Of a stretch of DNA of 6,954 nucleotides, positions 1-5,937 are shown piece after piece. The stretch is from assembly GCA_937127205.1 (NCBI GenBank), contig CAKZLS010000255.1, positions 1 to 6,954 of the forward strand, in the 5' to 3' direction. The DNA is from an uncultured Rhodospirillales bacterium. Its GTDB lineage: Bacteria; Pseudomonadota; Alphaproteobacteria; Rhodospirillales; Defluviicoccaceae. The notes under the pieces were generated by a model. That model saw only the letters and a list, made by a program, of their open reading frames with translations, did no database searches and was not told where the DNA came from. Within the stretch, counting starts at the first letter, position 1; each line of letters opens with the position of its first letter. The translations under genes and the position numbers were made by a program.

Positions 1-77
1 ATGCGAGAAACTCGACCCTTTGGGCGGCGTTTCGGGGCTTCCGGACGGCGTCCCGCGGCAGTGCCCTGGCAGAGCTC
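1..77. other. Left-edge flank without a supported gene
   Basis: This stretch lies downstream of the first TPR gene. All three plus-strand frames are open across it, which is expected by chance in GC-rich DNA, so the tail of a convergent gene entering from the left cannot be excluded. No strong hairpin followed by a T-run is visible on the minus strand, so I see no intrinsic terminator for the TPR gene here. Confidence 0.4.
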
Positions 78-788
78 CTACTGTTGAGCAGGCTTCACTC
101 CGAGACTCGGTTCGAGACGGGCGGCCTCGGCGTGATCGCGGGAGCCGTTTTCCGCATCGCCGGATCTCAGGTAGGCATCGCCGCGGGCACTGTACGCCAA
201 TGCCCAGTTGGGACGCAGCCGGATTGCTTCGGTTAGGTCGGCGATGGCTTTTGGGTATTCCTTCATATTCGCATAGGCGGCACCGCGGTTGTAGAAGGCG
301 GCCGCCATGGTCGGATCGAGGCGGATGGCCGCCGAGGAATCGGCGATGGCGTCTTCATACCGGCCGATGACGAAAGCGGCTAACCCGCGATTGTAGTAGG
401 CGATCGTCAGATCGGGATTGAGTTCAATGGCTTTGTCGAAATCAGCGGTGGCTGATTCTTGCTCGCCCTCACGAAAATATACATTGCCCCTGTTTGTCAG
501 GACGGTCGCGCGTTGCTCGGGCGTCAGATTTGCGGTTTCAAGGCACTGAGTATAGAGCCTGATCGCCGGCTGTGATTTCCCTTCCGCCAAGGCCTTGTCT
601 GCCTTGGTGCAGGACTGTGAGGCTAAGTTGGGCGCGGGCGTGTTGGATTCCTCGCTGGCGCTTGCGGAGGCTGAAAAAACCACAAGAAAACCAAGGATGG
701 CGGCCGATCCGGCCAAAACTTGACCGATCCCCGCGCGTCTACTTGGGCTGCGGTCATTACCCGATCCATCTTTGCGTCTCCTGAGCAT
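78..788 (-). CDS. Exported TPR-repeat protein (shorter paralogue)
   Basis: A 236-residue protein, probably periplasmic, built mostly of tetratricopeptide repeats, which form helical-hairpin scaffolds for protein-protein contacts. Residues 1-45 look like a signal peptide with a long basic start, a hydrophobic core (about 24-38) and an Ala/Ser-rich cleavage region ending near ASASAS. A degenerate first repeat (about 58-99) is followed by four regular 34-residue units starting at residues 100, 134, 168 and 202, mostly with the phase mark N-R-G at each boundary. Cys60 and Cys82 flank the first degenerate helical pair. The ATG start is supported by the Shine-Dalgarno TAAGGAG five bases upstream. 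It lies 96 bases downstream of a longer paralogue on the same strand, so co-transcription is plausible. There is no catalytic domain, so the partner and role are unknown. The TPR call is secure; export is likely. Confidence 0.9.
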   Translation of the reverse strand: MLRRRKDGSGNDRSPSRRAGIGQVLAGSAAILGFLVVFSASASASEESNTPAPNLASQSCTKADKALAEGKSQPAIRLYTQCLETANLTPEQRATVLTNRGNVYFREGEQESATADFDKAIELNPDLTIAYYNRGLAAFVIGRYEDAIADSSAAIRLDPTMAAAFYNRGAAYANMKEYPKAIADLTEAIRLRPNWALAYSARGDAYLRSGDAENGSRDHAEAARLEPSLGVKPAQQ

Positions 789-884
789 GGTTTCTCCTTA
801 CATTGGTGTTATCCGTGTACGCGTTGCGCGAACGGTATGGTCGGTTTCCGGCATTTTTTTGACGGCATGCCGAGTTCCTTTGTC
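789..884 (-). other. Spacer between the TPR genes with two potential hairpins
   Basis: Two inverted repeats lie in this 96-base spacer. At 818-837 a seven-pair stem with one bulged base (TAC-g-CGTT / AACG-GTA) encloses a five-base loop. At 849-872 the arms CGGCAT and ATGCCG enclose a 12-base loop, and the right arm is also part of the 10-base palindrome CGGCATGCCG (863-872). On the minus-strand RNA neither is followed by a U-run, so they are not classic intrinsic terminators. They could reduce read-through or act in RNA processing between the paralogues. I see no convincing -10/-35 promoter for the downstream gene. Confidence 0.3.
794..800 (-). promoter_or_regulatory. Shine-Dalgarno site of the shorter TPR gene
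   Basis: Read on the minus strand this is TAAGGAG, five bases before the ATG at 788-786. It is a good match to the anti-Shine-Dalgarno end of 16S rRNA and fixes the start. It also implies independent ribosome loading on this gene, not coupling to the paralogue upstream. Confidence 0.7.
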
Positions 885-1775
885 TTATCGTTCTGGTTGA
901 GCGCCAAGTGCCGGGTTTAGGCGGTGAGCTTCGGCGTAGTCGCGGGAGGCGCTTTCCGTGTCGCCGACTTTCGAATGGATGTCGCCACGGTTCCGATATG
1001 CGCGCGCCCAGTCGGGTCGAAGGCGAAGGGCCTCGCTAAGGTCGCTGATTGCCTGCTGGTTCTTGCCGGTCTTGGCAAATGCCACGCCCCTGTTGTGGTA
1101 GGCAGACGCCAGCTTTGGATTAATGCGAATGGCTTGGCTGTAGTCTTCGATCGCCCGCTGAAAATCGCCCTGCCGCGAATAGGCGTATCCTCTGTTGTTG
1201 AACGGGCAGGCGAAGGTGGGATGAAGGTTGATTGCTTCAGTGGCACTTTCAATGGCGCGGATATAGTCGCCCATGGCGATATAGGCTCCACCGCGGTTGC
1301 AGTAGGCTTCATGATAGTCTGGTTTGTGCCGAATGGCTTGTGAGTAATCGGCGACAGCATCATCGTATCGATCGGTTACATAAGCGACGAGCCCGCGGTT
1401 GTAGTAAGCTGCGGCCAAACTCGGATTTAGATTGATGGCATCGCTAAAATCGTTAGTGGCCAGGTCATATTGTCCGAGACGGTAGTACGCCGTGCCCCTG
1501 TTGGTCAGCACGCGCGCTTTTTGTTCCACACTCAGGTGGCCCGCCTCGGTGCAGCGGGTATAAAGCTCCGCCGCCGACTTGAACTCGCCCTTCGCTCGCG
1601 CCATGTCGGCGAAATCGCAGGCTTGGGCACCTTTGCTTTCTGCCAGAGTGGCGGTTGGCGACACGGCGGAGCTCGTAATCGGAAATGCGGTTTGCAGACC
1701 AAGGACGAAGCCAAAAACGGCTATCCATTTGGTGTAAGCACCACGAAGTCCAAGCGTCTTGGCAAAAGATTTCAT
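885..1775 (-). CDS. Exported TPR-repeat protein (longer paralogue)
   Basis: A 296-residue TPR protein, probably exported to the periplasm. A basic start (MKSFAKTLGLRG) and hydrophobic stretch at about residues 17-38 form a likely signal peptide. A degenerate first repeat (about 52-92) is followed by six exact 34-residue units starting at residues 93, 127, 161, 195, 229 and 263; each begins R-G and most are preceded by Asn. It resembles the downstream 236-residue protein throughout, including the block around VLTNRG, the LRPxWAxAY signature and the end PALG/PSLG, and has two extra repeats. Cys53 and Cys75 have the same spacing as the cysteine pair of the paralogue. No strong Shine-Dalgarno precedes the ATG, but no other ATG, GTG or TTG lies in frame between it and an upstream stop, so the start is well constrained. 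It is divergent from the hydrolase gene. Its likely role is scaffolding or adaptor work; partners are unknown. Confidence 0.9.
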   Translation of the reverse strand: MKSFAKTLGLRGAYTKWIAVFGFVLGLQTAFPITSSAVSPTATLAESKGAQACDFADMARAKGEFKSAAELYTRCTEAGHLSVEQKARVLTNRGTAYYRLGQYDLATNDFSDAINLNPSLAAAYYNRGLVAYVTDRYDDAVADYSQAIRHKPDYHEAYCNRGGAYIAMGDYIRAIESATEAINLHPTFACPFNNRGYAYSRQGDFQRAIEDYSQAIRINPKLASAYHNRGVAFAKTGKNQQAISDLSEALRLRPDWARAYRNRGDIHSKVGDTESASRDYAEAHRLNPALGAQPER

Positions 1776-1854
1776 GTGACGTTCATGTTCAAGTCTTGGG
1801 TTCCGGGTCCGGATACGTTAGGGTCCTGCCGCAGTGCAACATCGGAACCTCTTC
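1776..1854. promoter_or_regulatory. Divergent intergenic region, presumed promoters
   Basis: These 79 bases separate the start codons of the longer TPR gene (minus) and the hydrolase (plus), so promoters for both should lie here or just inside the genes. I could not assign -35 and -10 boxes with acceptable spacing. A direct repeat TTCATGT occurs at 1771-1777 and 1782-1788, 11 bases apart (about one helical turn), with the first copy covering the TPR start codon. CCGG-gt-CCGG at 1803-1812 is a short inverted repeat. Either could bind a regulator, but both are short enough to be chance. The promoter role is inferred from gene layout alone. Confidence 0.35.
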
Positions 1855-2700
1855 ATGAATTTAGAAATCATCAGTAGAAAACCCAAGGGAAAATCGCACG
1901 CTACCCCGCTTCTGTTCGTGCATGGTGCCTATGGCGGTGCCTGGATTTGGGATCAACACTTCCTTCCATACTTCGCCGAGCGCGGTTATGAGGCGCATGC
2001 GCTGAGCCTCCGCGGCCATGGCGAAAGCGGAGGGTGGGAGCAGGTCGGTGTCGCTCGGTTACGGCAATATGTTGACGATGTTGCGCAAGTGGCGGACACG
2101 TTGGAGACGCCACCCGTCCTGATCGGTCACTCCATGGGGGGCATGGTCGTGCAGAAGTACCTCCATGAACATGCGACTCCCGCCGCCGTGCTGATGGCGT
2201 CGGTGCCGCCACATGGCCTGGCCGGATCGTTTGTCGGCATGGCTTTCGGTAATCCCGGGCTGTTTCTGGATATGGCCATGATGCAGGTGTTCGGGCCTAA
2301 GGTCTCTGATGGCGAAAGCGTGCGTCGGGCACTTTTTTCCGACGAGACCTCTCAGGAAACCATCGACAAGATGCTTCATCGCCTGCAAGGTGAATCGACC
2401 ATGGCGATATTGGATCTGATGGGAATGGATTTGCCTCCCTCGACCCCGACTTTGGACCTTCCGGTACTCGTCTTGGGGGCGGAAAACGATAGCTTCGTTT
2501 ATCGGGGCGCGCTTGAGGCGACGGCGAAGACATACCGTACGCGGCCGGTGGTTTTTCCGCAAATGGCTCATGCCATGATGCTTGAGCACCATTGGGAAAC
2601 GGTTGCGGAAACCATGTTTAGGTGGCTGAACAAAACCCTTTCTAACGAAGAGATCGGCCGGTCAACTCTCAACACAGCCAAGGGAGCGGCAGCGGCTTAA
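1855..2700 (+). CDS. Alpha/beta hydrolase-fold esterase or lipase-like protein
   Basis: A 281-residue cytoplasmic serine hydrolase of the alpha/beta hydrolase fold (Abhydrolase_6 / lysophospholipase-like). Visible in order: the oxyanion-hole region LLFVHGAYGG (about 20-29), the GHGES turn (54-58), the nucleophile elbow GHSMGG with Ser93, a cap segment (about 115-195), the acid Asp212 in LGAENDS, and His239 in QMAHAMM, giving a complete Ser-Asp-His triad. There is no signal peptide or membrane segment. I chose the ATG at 1855; an in-frame GTG at 1834 would add seven residues, but the ATG puts the first beta strand at the usual distance, and neither site has a strong Shine-Dalgarno. The gene is divergent from the TPR pair and convergent with the CoA-transferase. 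The substrate (carboxylic ester, thioester or lactone) cannot be inferred. The short Ala-rich tail is unremarkable. Confidence 0.9.
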   Translation: MNLEIISRKPKGKSHATPLLFVHGAYGGAWIWDQHFLPYFAERGYEAHALSLRGHGESGGWEQVGVARLRQYVDDVAQVADTLETPPVLIGHSMGGMVVQKYLHEHATPAAVLMASVPPHGLAGSFVGMAFGNPGLFLDMAMMQVFGPKVSDGESVRRALFSDETSQETIDKMLHRLQGESTMAILDLMGMDLPPSTPTLDLPVLVLGAENDSFVYRGALEATAKTYRTRPVVFPQMAHAMMLEHHWETVAETMFRWLNKTLSNEEIGRSTLNTAKGAAAA

Positions 2701-2714
2701 GGTGGGTCCTTAGG
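2696..2714. terminator. Small inverted repeat spanning two convergent stop codons
   Basis: The hydrolase stop (TAA, 2698-2700) and the CoA-transferase stop (TTA on plus, 2710-2712) sit in opposite arms of an inverted repeat: CTTAAGG, five-base loop TGGGT, CCTTAGG. Plus-strand RNA can form seven pairs including one G-U. Minus-strand RNA has a C-A mismatch at that position. No T-run follows on either strand, and three of the pairs arise automatically because convergent TAA stops are complementary, so a terminator function is tentative. Confidence 0.3.
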
Positions 2715-4641
2715 AGTCGTCCAAAGACGCATGGGCCTCGTCCTCCGTTTCGAAAACGTGCGGAGCGACGTTACGTTTTTCCAAAGCTGAGCCCAATTTC
2801 ATTCTAAGGAAAGCACCCGTGCTGTAGCGCGTAACGCGGATGTAGTGGGTTTGCTCCATGTAGCGAACCATCTCCGCGTAGGGGTCCAGTACGGCCTCGT
2901 CGATGCGGAAGGTTTCGTAATTGACGATGACGGCCACACGCCGGCCGATTTTCCTGCACCGCTGCTCTACTGCATTTTGTACAGCCTTTACATCCGACTC
3001 CGTTCGGACATGCATCCCTTCGAAATTGAGAAACAGAATATTCCGCGAGGGGTCGTAGCTGATACGGCTCGCGAGATCCCGGTGTCCAACGAGAACTCTC
3101 TCGAGACCCATGGGCTCGGTGCCGAAAATCCGCGGGTCCATGACGGAATACCGCTCTACAATGGGCAAGAAATTCATGTGCGCCAGAATATCGCGTTCCA
3201 CATCGATGCCCGGCGCCACCTCGGTCAGCTGTACGCCGGCTTCGGTGCGCTGAAAGACACACCGTTCCGTGACATAGTAAACCGGTTGGCCCGTTTCGGC
3301 GGCGAAGGCGCCACTGAAGGTGACCTGACCAACCCGCTTCACGAATTTGCGCGCGCGTCCCTCCCGGATAATGCGCAGGCTGCCATCCTCAATGGCGATT
3401 AGCAGTCCGCCGGCGGTAAATGTGCCGGCGAAGACGATCTTCCGGGCGTTCTGGCTGATATTGATGAAGCCGCCAGCGCCGGCCAGTTTTGGGCCAAACC
3501 GGCTGACATTGAGATTTCCTTCTTCGTCGCATTCGGCCAAGCCGAGGCATGCCATGTCGAGGCCGCCGCCGTCGTAGAAATCGAATTGCTGGTTCTGGTG
3601 AATGATGGCTTCGGGGTTGATCGCCGCGCCGAAATTGAGGCCGCTGGCCGGGACGCCGCCAATGACTCCCGGTTCAGCCGTCAACGTCACGTACTTGAGG
3701 ATCTGCTCTTCGTTGGCGACGGCGGCCACGCCTTCGGGCATGCCGATGCCGAGATTGACCACCCCGCCGGCCGGCAGTTCGAACGCACATCTCCGGGCGA
3801 TCAGCTTGCGGGCGTCAAGGGGCATCGGCGGTAAGGAGCCGAGCGGCACCCGGATCTCCGCGGCGAACGCCGGATTGTAGGGTGATGCATAGGTCTGATG
3901 ATGATATTCAGGGCGCGCCACGACGATGCAATCTACGAGAATGCCCGGAACCTGGACGTGTCGCGGGTTCAAGGAGCTTGCGTCGGCGATGCGTTCCACC
4001 TGAGCGATCACGAAGCCGCCGGAATTGCGTGCCGCCATGGCCATGGCCAGGTTATCGAGGGTCAATGCTTCCTTCTCCATGGTCACGTTGCCGGCCGGGT
4101 CGGCAGTGGTACCACGGATGAAGGCGACATTGATGGGGAAGGCCTTATAGAACAGCCATTCCTCACCCTGGAGTTCCATCGCTGTAACAAGATCCTCGGC
4201 AGTGACACCATTGATCTTTCCGCCTTCAAGGCGGGGATCGACAAAGGTGCGCAATCCGACCTTGGAGAAGGCCCCAGGCTTACCGCCGGCAATATCGCGG
4301 TAAAGGTGCGAGATGACACCCTGAGGCAGGTTATAGGCTTCGATCTTGTCCTCAAGCGCCAGCGCCGCAATTTTGGGAATCAAGCCCCAGTGGCCACCGA
4401 TAACGCGCTTCAGCAATCCCTCATGGCCCAACCGGTTCAGGCCGCGTTCACCGCCATCGCCCTGTCCGGCGGCGAAAACCAAGCTCAAATTTTTCGGTGT
4501 TCCCGTCTCTAAGAAGCGGCGTTCGAGGGCGAGCAGCAGTTCCTCTGGAGCGCCATTACCAACAAAACCGGTGTTCGCAAGCATGTCACCGTCGCGGATG
4601 ATGGCGACAGCTTCTTCGGCTGCTACCACCTTGCCGGTCAC
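2710..4641 (-). CDS. Acyl-CoA:acetate/3-ketoacid CoA-transferase, YdiF-type, with extra C-terminal domain
   Basis: A 643-residue cytoplasmic class I CoA-transferase with fused alpha and beta halves. It would move CoA from an acyl-CoA donor to a free carboxylic acid through a glutamyl-CoA intermediate. The N-terminal half shows VGNGAPEELL (about 27-37), GHWGLIPK (83-90), YNLPQGV (103-109), FVDPR (133-137) and DPAGN (181-185). The C-terminal half starts near 275 and holds NLGIGMPEG (296-304), the probable catalytic Glu323 in TAEPGVIGG, FDFYDGGGLD (353-362) and GAGGFINIS (388-396). Similarity to E. coli YdiF, as I recall that sequence (about 530 residues), runs to about residue 512. The remaining 130 residues are an added tail of alternating strands and helices. 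The start is a GTG three bases after the upstream stop, with GGGA eight bases before it, which suggests translational coupling. Neighbouring transport genes suggest it activates an imported acid. The family is certain; substrate is unknown. Confidence 0.95.
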   Translation of the reverse strand: MTGKVVAAEEAVAIIRDGDMLANTGFVGNGAPEELLLALERRFLETGTPKNLSLVFAAGQGDGGERGLNRLGHEGLLKRVIGGHWGLIPKIAALALEDKIEAYNLPQGVISHLYRDIAGGKPGAFSKVGLRTFVDPRLEGGKINGVTAEDLVTAMELQGEEWLFYKAFPINVAFIRGTTADPAGNVTMEKEALTLDNLAMAMAARNSGGFVIAQVERIADASSLNPRHVQVPGILVDCIVVARPEYHHQTYASPYNPAFAAEIRVPLGSLPPMPLDARKLIARRCAFELPAGGVVNLGIGMPEGVAAVANEEQILKYVTLTAEPGVIGGVPASGLNFGAAINPEAIIHQNQQFDFYDGGGLDMACLGLAECDEEGNLNVSRFGPKLAGAGGFINISQNARKIVFAGTFTAGGLLIAIEDGSLRIIREGRARKFVKRVGQVTFSGAFAAETGQPVYYVTERCVFQRTEAGVQLTEVAPGIDVERDILAHMNFLPIVERYSVMDPRIFGTEPMGLERVLVGHRDLASRISYDPSRNILFLNFEGMHVRTESDVKAVQNAVEQRCRKIGRRVAVIVNYETFRIDEAVLDPYAEMVRYMEQTHYIRVTRYSTGAFLRMKLGSALEKRNVAPHVFETEDEAHASLDDS

Positions 4642-4644
4642 CTC

Positions 4645-5889
4645 TCAGTTCCCAGTGCTAAGCGCTCTGGCATTGAGGATCTCCTCCTCGGGTCGCCAGA
4701 TATCTGGCCCTTTGAACTCCTGGAGCTCCACATAGATTGGAAACTCGTAAGCCAGGTCATCGCCAATTCGGCCAAAATATGCCGACACGCTAAGTTGGTT
4801 GTCCACGTCCCGGAAGAATAGCTCGCCGCGGGTGGTTTGAATGGTCGCCCCCTTCATCGCGTCCTTGACTGTGTCTGTCTCGATGCTTCCCGCTTTCTCG
4901 ATGCCTTGCTTCAGAGCGTACACTCCGTCGTACGCCATGACCGCCCAATCGCTCGGATAGCGCCCATATCGCGACCAATACTGTTCGACGAAATTCGCCA
5001 TCATGGGAATGTCCATATGTGCGAAGAATGGCGCCCGGGCTCGCCCATAACTGCCGCGCTGAAGCCAGTCAGCTTCGTTGATCAACTCCGTCACGCTGAT
5101 AAGGCCGCCTGGAATAGCGGTAAGCTTCTCGAGGTGATAGTCGCGCACCGCGGCATCCCAACGGGCATTGTCGGCGCCGGCGATGGAGGCGAGAACGAAA
5201 TCCGGCTTCTCGTTCATGATGGCGACGATGAACGCGTTGAAGCCCACGTACCCGATGGGCGGCCAAAATGAACCAACTAGCTGTATATCGGGGGCGAGGT
5301 CCTTCAGCATAGCCACTTGGACTTCCTGGCTGGAGCGTCCCCAGGCGTAGTCCGAGGCGATGGTTACATAGCTCTTCCAATCATTCGCTTCGGCCAGCTT
5401 GGCGATACCGATCGCTACCGCCTTTGATATCATGTAGGTGTTTGGCACTACGGAGTACGTGTACGGACTGGGGTCGAGCCTGGTGATGTCCTCTGAATTG
5501 CTCAGGGTGGCGATGTGGAGGACGCCGTTTGCCCGGCATATGGGCTTGATGGCAAGCGCGGTTGCGCTGGAGTAGGTCCCGATAATGGCGCGGACTTCAT
5601 CCTGCTCGATCAACCGGGTAGCGACGGATGTGGCAACCTCCGGCTTGGTTCTGGTGTTTTCGATAAAGAGTGTGATGGGGTGCTCTCCGAGAAATCCACC
5701 TTCGTCGTTGATTTCGTCGACGGCCATTCGGATTGCATCCACCGCCTCTCGGGAGTACGGCGCCCCAGTACCGGTAAGTCCGAAAGCAACACCGAGATGG
5801 TAGGGCTCGGCCGCCATCGGCATGCGCGAGCCCGCAATCACTCCAACAGTTAGGCAAGTGACAAGAGTTGCAACGGTGAGGGTTTTCAT
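4645..5889 (-). CDS. Type I periplasmic solute-binding protein (leucine-binding / Peripla_BP_6 family)
   Basis: A 414-residue exported solute receptor of the family that normally feeds branched-chain amino acid, amide or aromatic-acid ABC transporters. Residues 1-27 form a signal peptide with a hydrophobic core and likely cleavage near PMAA-EP. The mature protein opens with the usual first strand (HLGVAFGLTGTGAPYS), then a helix with AVDEINDEGGFLG, the IEN-TRT-P strand, and IIGTYSSA, whose Ser107-Ser108 correspond to the usual ligand-contact pair. Later segments (YTYSVVPNTY, SDYAWGRSS, KPDFVLAS, YDGVYALKQGIEKAG) follow the two-lobed fold. The ATG has an outstanding Shine-Dalgarno (AGGAGGTGA). 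It lies 41 bases after the TRAP permease gene and 3 bases before the CoA-transferase, so a shared transcript is likely. The oddity is its partner: no ABC permease or ATPase is in the window, only a TRAP permease. LVTC at residues 9-12 is not a good lipobox. Confidence 0.92.
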   Translation of the reverse strand: MKTLTVATLVTCLTVGVIAGSRMPMAAEPYHLGVAFGLTGTGAPYSREAVDAIRMAVDEINDEGGFLGEHPITLFIENTRTKPEVATSVATRLIEQDEVRAIIGTYSSATALAIKPICRANGVLHIATLSNSEDITRLDPSPYTYSVVPNTYMISKAVAIGIAKLAEANDWKSYVTIASDYAWGRSSQEVQVAMLKDLAPDIQLVGSFWPPIGYVGFNAFIVAIMNEKPDFVLASIAGADNARWDAAVRDYHLEKLTAIPGGLISVTELINEADWLQRGSYGRARAPFFAHMDIPMMANFVEQYWSRYGRYPSDWAVMAYDGVYALKQGIEKAGSIETDTVKDAMKGATIQTTRGELFFRDVDNQLSVSAYFGRIGDDLAYEFPIYVELQEFKGPDIWRPEEEILNARALSTGN

Positions 5890-5892
5890 GAT

Positions 5893-5901
5893 TCACCTCC
5901 T
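5893..5901 (-). promoter_or_regulatory. Near-ideal Shine-Dalgarno of the solute-binding protein
   Basis: On the minus strand this reads AGGAGGTGA, a nine-base match to the anti-Shine-Dalgarno sequence, with the AGGAGG core six bases before the ATG. It is the strongest ribosome-binding site in the window and fits the need for binding proteins to be made in excess over their membrane partners. Confidence 0.85.
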
Positions 5902-5922
5902 GTCGAAACTACTTGGATGACT

Positions 5923-5937
5923 CCAGTATTTTACTGG
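5923..5937 (-). other. Intercistronic hairpin over the permease stop codon
   Basis: A perfect six-pair inverted repeat, CCAGTA-TTT-TACTGG, contains the TAA stop of the TRAP permease gene (5931-5933). It lies 22 bases upstream of the binding-protein Shine-Dalgarno. No U-run follows on the minus-strand RNA, so it is not an intrinsic terminator. Position between a permease and a binding-protein gene is where stabilising or processing hairpins are often found, but six pairs with three-base loop is a modest structure. Confidence 0.35.

Noticed and set aside
20..370. Open plus-strand frame opposite the shorter TPR gene
   Set aside because: Arg/Gly/Pro-rich translation typical of a shadow frame in GC-rich DNA, antisense to a well-supported TPR gene with its own ribosome-binding site.
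859..888. Sigma70-like promoter on the plus strand (TTGACG, 18 bases, TCTTAT)
   Set aside because: It would drive transcription antisense into the end of the longer TPR gene with no gene to serve, and the -10 matches only four of six positions, so it is probably chance.
917..1363. Overlapping open frames on both strands inside the longer TPR gene
   Set aside because: No recognisable domain or good ribosome-binding site, and full overlap with a repeat protein whose periodic sequence naturally keeps other frames open.
1834..1854. GTG start adding seven residues to the hydrolase
   Set aside because: The ATG at 1855 gives a more natural N-terminus (MNLEIISRK) just before the first strand; the GTG has no better Shine-Dalgarno. 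It remains possible.
3898..4512. 204-codon plus-strand frame opposite the CoA-transferase
   Set aside because: It lies antisense to conserved catalytic-family sequence; its composition and lack of domain signal fit a shadow frame.
5854..5856. Lipoprotein cysteine (LVTC, residue 12) in the solute-binding protein
   Set aside because: Thr at -1 is not acceptable for a typical lipobox and the position is too early; an ordinary signal peptide cleaved near residue 27 fits better.
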